A DNA stretch of 44,104 bases, from positions 74,429 through 118,532 of the forward strand of contig BQKZ01000055.1 in NCBI GenBank assembly GCA_036244855.1, given 5' to 3'. Below the pieces are notes generated by a model, which did not search any database, was not told where the DNA came from, and saw only the letters and a program-made list of their open reading frames with translations. Position numbers and translations under genes: made by a program. Positions 40,527-44,104 of this stretch are shown one piece after another. Source of the DNA: Temnopleurus reevesii (lineage: Eukaryota > Echinodermata > Echinoidea > Temnopleuroida > Temnopleuridae). How positions within the stretch are numbered: the stretch's first letter is position 1; every line of letters begins with the position of its first letter.

Positions 40527-43500
40527 GAAGTAAACTTACATGTCCATCTGGCATAAGGTGTACTGGTTGCCAAGCTTGCTGGCAGCTAGTTGTTTCAATG
40601 ACTCGGATGCTTTGTCAGACAATTCATCACCAGCATGAAAGAGGATCACAAAACTTTTTTGTCTGGCCAGATACATTGGCATGTTGGCTGCAGTCAGCTC
40701 GGGCTGAAATCATTAAAAAAATTAATGGATTTAAAATGTGTGCAAAATAATACTCACAAGATGAACAAAACAAAGTTCTCTCTATGTGTTCCTACTGCCG
40801 AGTAGATCAATCATCTTTATTACAATAATCCTGATCTTTCAAAATCGAATACATTGACTCCATTAAAATGTGACAAAATTCAGTTTCAGCCAGTCATTTG
40901 TGGTACTAGATTATGCGGAATTAATGCATTCAAGTATTATAAGCTGCCTATTTATACAGAATAGTTTTGGAGAGATTGGGCGAATAAAAAATGTTAGTAA
41001 ATCCTCTTCTATTCTTTATTAGGACAGTTAAGGTTATAGAGATGCTTTAAAGCTTAGTTTTAAGATGAACTTTTCAAATGATTATTATTTTCTACACCTC
41101 TTCATGCCACCAACTCAACACAAATTCCAAAATATATATGGAGGTGCTGTGGTGTAGTGGTCATGACTCTCGCCTTTCAACGAGAGGGTTGTAGGTTCGA
41201 ATCCCACCCAGGTCGTCAATTTCCTTCATCAAGAAATTCATCCATATTGTGCTGCACTCAACCCACATGAGATGAATGGGTGCCTGGCAGGAATATTCAA
41301 TCCTTGTAAAGCCAAGTGCGCTGGTAGTTGCCGGGCTAAAGCCAGGGTAATAATATTGCAAAGCGCCTTGAGCACTCAGCAGAGTGGATACGTGCGATAT
41401 AAAAATTGCATCTATTGTTAAAATAGCGAACACAATAAAGTATGCTGACTCTGAGAAAGAGAAAGAGAGGAAGATAGGATATCAAGATTGGAGAAGAAAG
41501 AAGAAGAAAAGGAAAAATGAAAAGAGGAGGAGAGGAAAGAAAAAGGCAAATGTAAGATACGAACCAGTACAGGCAGGTTAGCCTCTTTAATGAAGGCTTC
41601 AAGCTTTTGTGTTGTAAATTCATCTCTGAATGTTTGTTGAGGTTCAGCGGGACCACCCCATTTGATAAAGGTGACAGAAGGCTTGTCAGTTGAGGACCTT
41701 TGATGGGAAAAACAAACAATTTGAGCCACTCATCAAAATGTTTTACCAACGGTTTAGAGTTGATAATACATGAATCTAGAATGACAATCACAAAAACTCG
41801 TTTAAGCCTTTACAATGCCCTCCTTGTAGCATCGCCCCTAGAAAAGCTCCAATAAAAAAGATGATGCAAAACAATTATAGGTGGTTTATTATAAAGAAAT
41901 AATAGCTTGTTTCTCTTTCTCCCCTTTAAAACCTATTGCTTTGATAAATCATTTATGAACCTTGTTGAAGAGAGCATTTTTCAATCTCCAGAAGGAGGTG
42001 AAATCATCAACAGGTTTATTTTTGCATTGTTTGTATTTTGAAAAGTTTATTTTAAAATATGTATGCATTTTTAAGGTCACAGAAAATTTGTATGGATGAT
42101 GTGCTCCATAAATGCTGAATTATTATTATCATCATTATCATTATAAAAAAATAAGATTACTTACTCTTGTTGAGCAAAATCGCCTGTACACAATCCAAAC
42201 AAGAACTCTCCTCTTAGCTCATCAAACACTTGTTGAAACACTTCCCTCTCTAAATGAGATAACAAATAAGAAAATATGTCATAAGATTGGAAGTCAATCT
42301 TTTTGGACTGATGATCTGATTTTTTAAGAAAAAATGTGCACGTACACAAAATAGTTTTATTGGTCAGCACAAACTAATAAAAATTCACAGTAGTCTATTT
42401 TGTTTTCATTGTGTGCCTTTTTGACCACTTATTCGATCCTCTTCAACACAATCTAACCTTCCCATCTTTAAACTTGAACAAGTTAAGATTGATAAATCAC
42501 TTATTCCAAAAGCAGTGTGTTCCAAGAAATTTTAGTGATATTTTGCCGCTTTCCTGAAAGTCAAATGAAAGCTGCACTATCTAGGCCCACAAAAATGTTA
42601 AAATAAACACTGTATCACACCAATTTGACAATTGAGTCATATACTGTAAAAGCTTGAATTTTCGCTGGGGTTTTATTCTCTCAAATTTCACAAATATGAA
42701 TTTGCTAAAATTTTCTACCTTTAGAATACCCAAATGGCCCTTGTTCTGATGGCAGGGTTTAAGTTAACCTGAGAGTAAGCCATTGTTATCTAGATCTGGG
42801 CTATTTAGAAGTCAAACCAATATTCTAAATGACAATCACTTATACCAGGGTTAATTTAAACCTCGCTATCGGAATACAGCCCATATACTATATACTATAT
42901 ACTATGTATGTATATAAAAAGGCGTAAAATTAATTGATTTCGCCAAAATATATGTACGCTGAAATATTGGCTTTCACAGTATGGAAAAAGAAGTTACATA
43001 CCATCTTGATAGGTGTCAGGAATAACTGCCAGGACAACGCTCGTCATGTGATCTTTGATCCACGGAGCCGGAAAAGAGCCCTCTTTGGCTTTTGTCAGTT
43101 CATCAGTGTTTTTTATTTCGAAGGGGTTGGTAAGTCTGTGCCTGTAAGAGAAGTAAAATTTAATTTAATATGAATACTAACAGCGCAGGCATTCGCCAGG
43201 CTCTGACGTTCATGACTTTCATAAAAAACAATACATTGCCAAAAAAAAACCACACTAGCATAAGTTAATTATGCATCACACAGAACTTTTTCAAAAGAAA
43301 TGAGCTTTTAGGATCAAAGTATATGTATATATAATCCATATACATCTCATATTCATACACCCTTAATGATACTTACATGAGATAACTCTTGAGATAATTA
43401 TCCTTGTCTAGTATCCCTCCGTAGGTCGCGACATCAGAATTCTCCCTATACATCTTGACAGTGGGATAGACTGTCACATTGCTGCTGTCACAAACATCAG

Positions 43501-43620
43501 GCCAGTCGGAGCATTCCACTCTGGCTAGAGGGGGTTCTGTACTGTCAAATGAGAAGAAAGCTAGGATGTTCTGTGCTGCTGATTCAAATGATTCCAGGAA
43601 GGCTAGAGATCTTGGGTTCC
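38769..43620 (-). CDS. TXNDC16: Thioredoxin domain-containing protein 16, C-terminal half (spliced, partial)
   Basis: TXNDC16 (ERp90) is an ER-lumen protein built of several thioredoxin-like folds. Exons in order: 43620-43377, 43141-43002, 42249-42165, 41697-41565, 40703-40540, 40042-39840, 38980-38769. All have GT/AG borders and compatible phases, giving 392 residues and a TAA stop. Diagnostic matches are VECSDWPDVC with NVTVYPTVKMY (human NCADWSDVC...NVTEFPIIKMY) and EWKPLVPPYDFL (human EWKPPLPAYDFL). The cysteine pair is CSDWPDVC, not the CxxC of an active oxidoreductase, and I see no CxxC elsewhere in the visible part. The protein ends PRHIEL, a KDEL-like retention signal. About half the family's usual length (roughly 800 residues) is visible; the 5' exons lie beyond 44104. 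Confidence 0.9.
39105..39303 (-). mobile_element. tRNA-derived SINE, minus strand
   Basis: On the minus strand the head reads GTGGTGTAGTGGTCCTGACT, with a degraded box B, then AACCCAGGTGATGTGAATGG. The tail is truncated. It is the only copy on the minus strand. Confidence 0.8.
39469..39607. repeat. 139-bp hairpin with a 23-bp perfect stem
   Basis: Bases 39499-39521 (TGATACAGGGTATGCATTGT plus GTG) are exactly complementary to 39547-39569, around a 25-base loop rich in TGTATGTGTG. Pairing continues outward imperfectly for about 30 bases (ACCCTAGGGTTTCG with CGAAAGTCTAGGGT). It could be a small MITE or a small-RNA precursor. Confidence 0.75.
39840..40042 (-). CDS. TXNDC16: TXNDC16 exon (thioredoxin-like fold, C-terminal)
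   Basis: It encodes ITDEDGVGSITLTTYGFLPT, then PDQAIIVILDHALGEVCRFP and ALRAWLEVSLES. It matches the human PLPPLPLLVLVNLHSGGQVF region. Acceptor CATACAG, donor AGAG|GTAAAA. Confidence 0.88.
40085..40525. repeat. ATC/ATG microsatellite in a TXNDC16 intron
   Basis: Imperfect CATCAT repeats span 40105-40440, and a pure (ATC)n run of about 60 bases lies at 40468-40525, just 15 bases past the donor of the 40703-40540 exon. The Met/Ile/Asp-only ORFs here are repeat artefacts. Confidence 0.9.
40540..40703 (-). CDS. TXNDC16: TXNDC16 exon
   Basis: It encodes PELTAANMPMYLARQKSFVI, then LFHAGDELSDKASESLKQLA and NQYTLCQMD. It matches human ITVENLPSYFRLQKPLLILF. Acceptor TTTCAG, donor ACAT|GTAAGT next to the ATC microsatellite. 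Confidence 0.9.
41140..41407 (+). mobile_element. tRNA-derived SINE
   Basis: The head (GTGGTGTAGTGGTCATGACT, GGTTCGAATCCC), body and GATATAAAAATTGC end are present. It lies antisense within a TXNDC16 intron; a purine-rich tract (41450-41551) separates it from the next exon. Confidence 0.87.
41565..41697 (-). CDS. TXNDC16: TXNDC16 exon
   Basis: It encodes ESSTDKPSVTFIKWGGPAEP, then FRDEFTTQKLEAFIKEANLP and VL. The pattern fits the beta strand and last helix of a thioredoxin-like fold. Acceptor CAAAG, donor CTG|GTTCGT, which is a weak donor. Confidence 0.85.
41698..42164 (-). other. TXNDC16 intron
   Basis: AT-rich, with no feature recognised. Confidence 0.6.
42165..42249 (-). CDS. TXNDC16: TXNDC16 exon
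   Basis: It encodes EREVFQQVFDELRGEFLFGL, then CTGDFAQQ. This is the first helix and strand of the next thioredoxin-like unit (human FSEAGNYLKGYVITGIYSEE). Acceptor ATTTAG, donor AAGA|GTAAGT. Confidence 0.85.
42250..43001 (-). other. TXNDC16 intron
   Basis: AT-rich, with no feature recognised. Confidence 0.6.
43002..43141 (-). CDS. TXNDC16: TXNDC16 exon
   Basis: It encodes MHRLTNPFEIKNTDELTKAK, then EGSFPAPWIKDHMTSVVLAV and IPDTYQD. It aligns with human ISYPVNITSIQEAEEYLSGE. Acceptor CTTACAG, donor GATG|GTATGT. Confidence 0.87.
43377..43620 (-). CDS. TXNDC16: TXNDC16 exon (central thioredoxin-like domain)
   Basis: It encodes NPRSLAFLESFESAAQNILA, then LARVECSDWPDVCDSSNVTV and YPTVKMYRENSDVATYGGIL. 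The VYPTVKMY...YGG pattern is the cis-Pro region of a thioredoxin fold. Acceptor ATACAG, donor CAT|GTAAGT. It needs one base from an upstream exon outside the window. Confidence 0.92.
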
Positions 43621-44104
43621 CTGTATTGAAAGAAAAAAGAATGTTAGAAGGTATCTGAGGTAAAAAAACAAAACAATTTTGCTATTTGGTAGTAAAACAA
43701 CTCACGATACAACTAGTGGCAATATGAAGGTGTTTGTTTCTTTATATATGCAATTTAAAGACTGAACTTTTCTCATGATAAATAAAAAGAAAATGACTTG
43801 TACAAAGACTAGCTCACTCAGTGCAGCGATGGATCAGGCACACAATAGAATGCGCATGTATTGCAAAAGCCTTGTCTAGAGGTTACATTGGAGATAAAAC
43901 CACACTTTGCTCATGAACAAAACAGTTGATTTGCTTCTAACTTAATTACTCGCAATCCACGCCATGTTCTTTTTTGGTAGCTCAGATAACCTTCTAAGAG
44001 AGGATATAAAACACATGTACTGACAATGCATTGTGAATAAAACACTAGAGAGATGAGATTGCCCTGTAGATGGGACAATGTATTTCTCAGGTTCAAAGAC
44101 CCCC
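43621..44104 (-). other. TXNDC16 intron at the right edge
   Basis: No further exon is recognised before the window ends, so the preceding TXNDC16 exon lies beyond 44104. Confidence 0.6.

Noticed and set aside
40140..40573. Met-, Ile- and Asp-repeat ORFs on both strands
   Set aside because: They are six-frame products of the ATC microsatellite.

Overview
The window is eukaryotic genomic DNA. It has small exons with GT/AG borders, introns up to 7.7 kb, AT-rich noncoding DNA, tRNA-derived SINEs and many short inverted-repeat elements. The gene content and repeat style suggest a marine invertebrate deuterostome, most likely an echinoderm such as a sea urchin. That assignment is inference.

Layout. 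(1) 496-640, minus: first coding exon of an unrecognised gene, head to head with UBTF. (2) 1673-26440, plus: a nearly complete UBTF gene (upstream binding factor UBF, the HMG-box protein of RNA polymerase I transcription). I place 17 exons that join in frame. An 18th, completing HMG box 1, is missing and must lie in or beside the 725-base assembly gap at 13146-13870. The protein has a conserved N-terminal region, five HMG boxes (no counterpart of vertebrate box 4) and an acidic, serine-rich tail. (3) 26441-38768: a 12.3-kb stretch with the UBTF 3' flank, a five-unit satellite, fold-back elements and pogo-like MITEs. (4) 38769-43620, minus: the last seven exons of TXNDC16 (ERp90 family, ER thioredoxin-like protein), ending in the ER-retention-like tetrapeptide HIEL. 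Its 5' half lies beyond the right edge. UBTF and TXNDC16 are convergent, with no sign of functional linkage.

The most unusual signal is inside UBTF. Six of its 17 visible exons have broken or truncated extra copies in the adjoining intron: exons 3, 5, 7, 15, 16 and 17. Most copies keep the acceptor AG and the 5' half of the exon, then hit a stop or lose the 3' half. In five cases the intact exon is the 3'-most copy; for exon 5 the relic lies downstream. This looks like repeated local tandem duplication followed by decay. Part of the exon 16 array may be an assembly artefact, because a single N interrupts it and another single N (6459) sits inside an exact 96-bp false-looking duplication.

The introns also hold a 5'-truncated antisense LINE fragment with an open RNase H frame, two copies of a 650-bp TA-flanked MITE, a GGGGGTGTT/AACACCCCC MITE whose second copy sits in the satellite opposite an unoccupied sister unit, eight tRNA-derived SINE copies and several long hairpins. 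No tRNA or rRNA gene and no CRISPR array was recognised.
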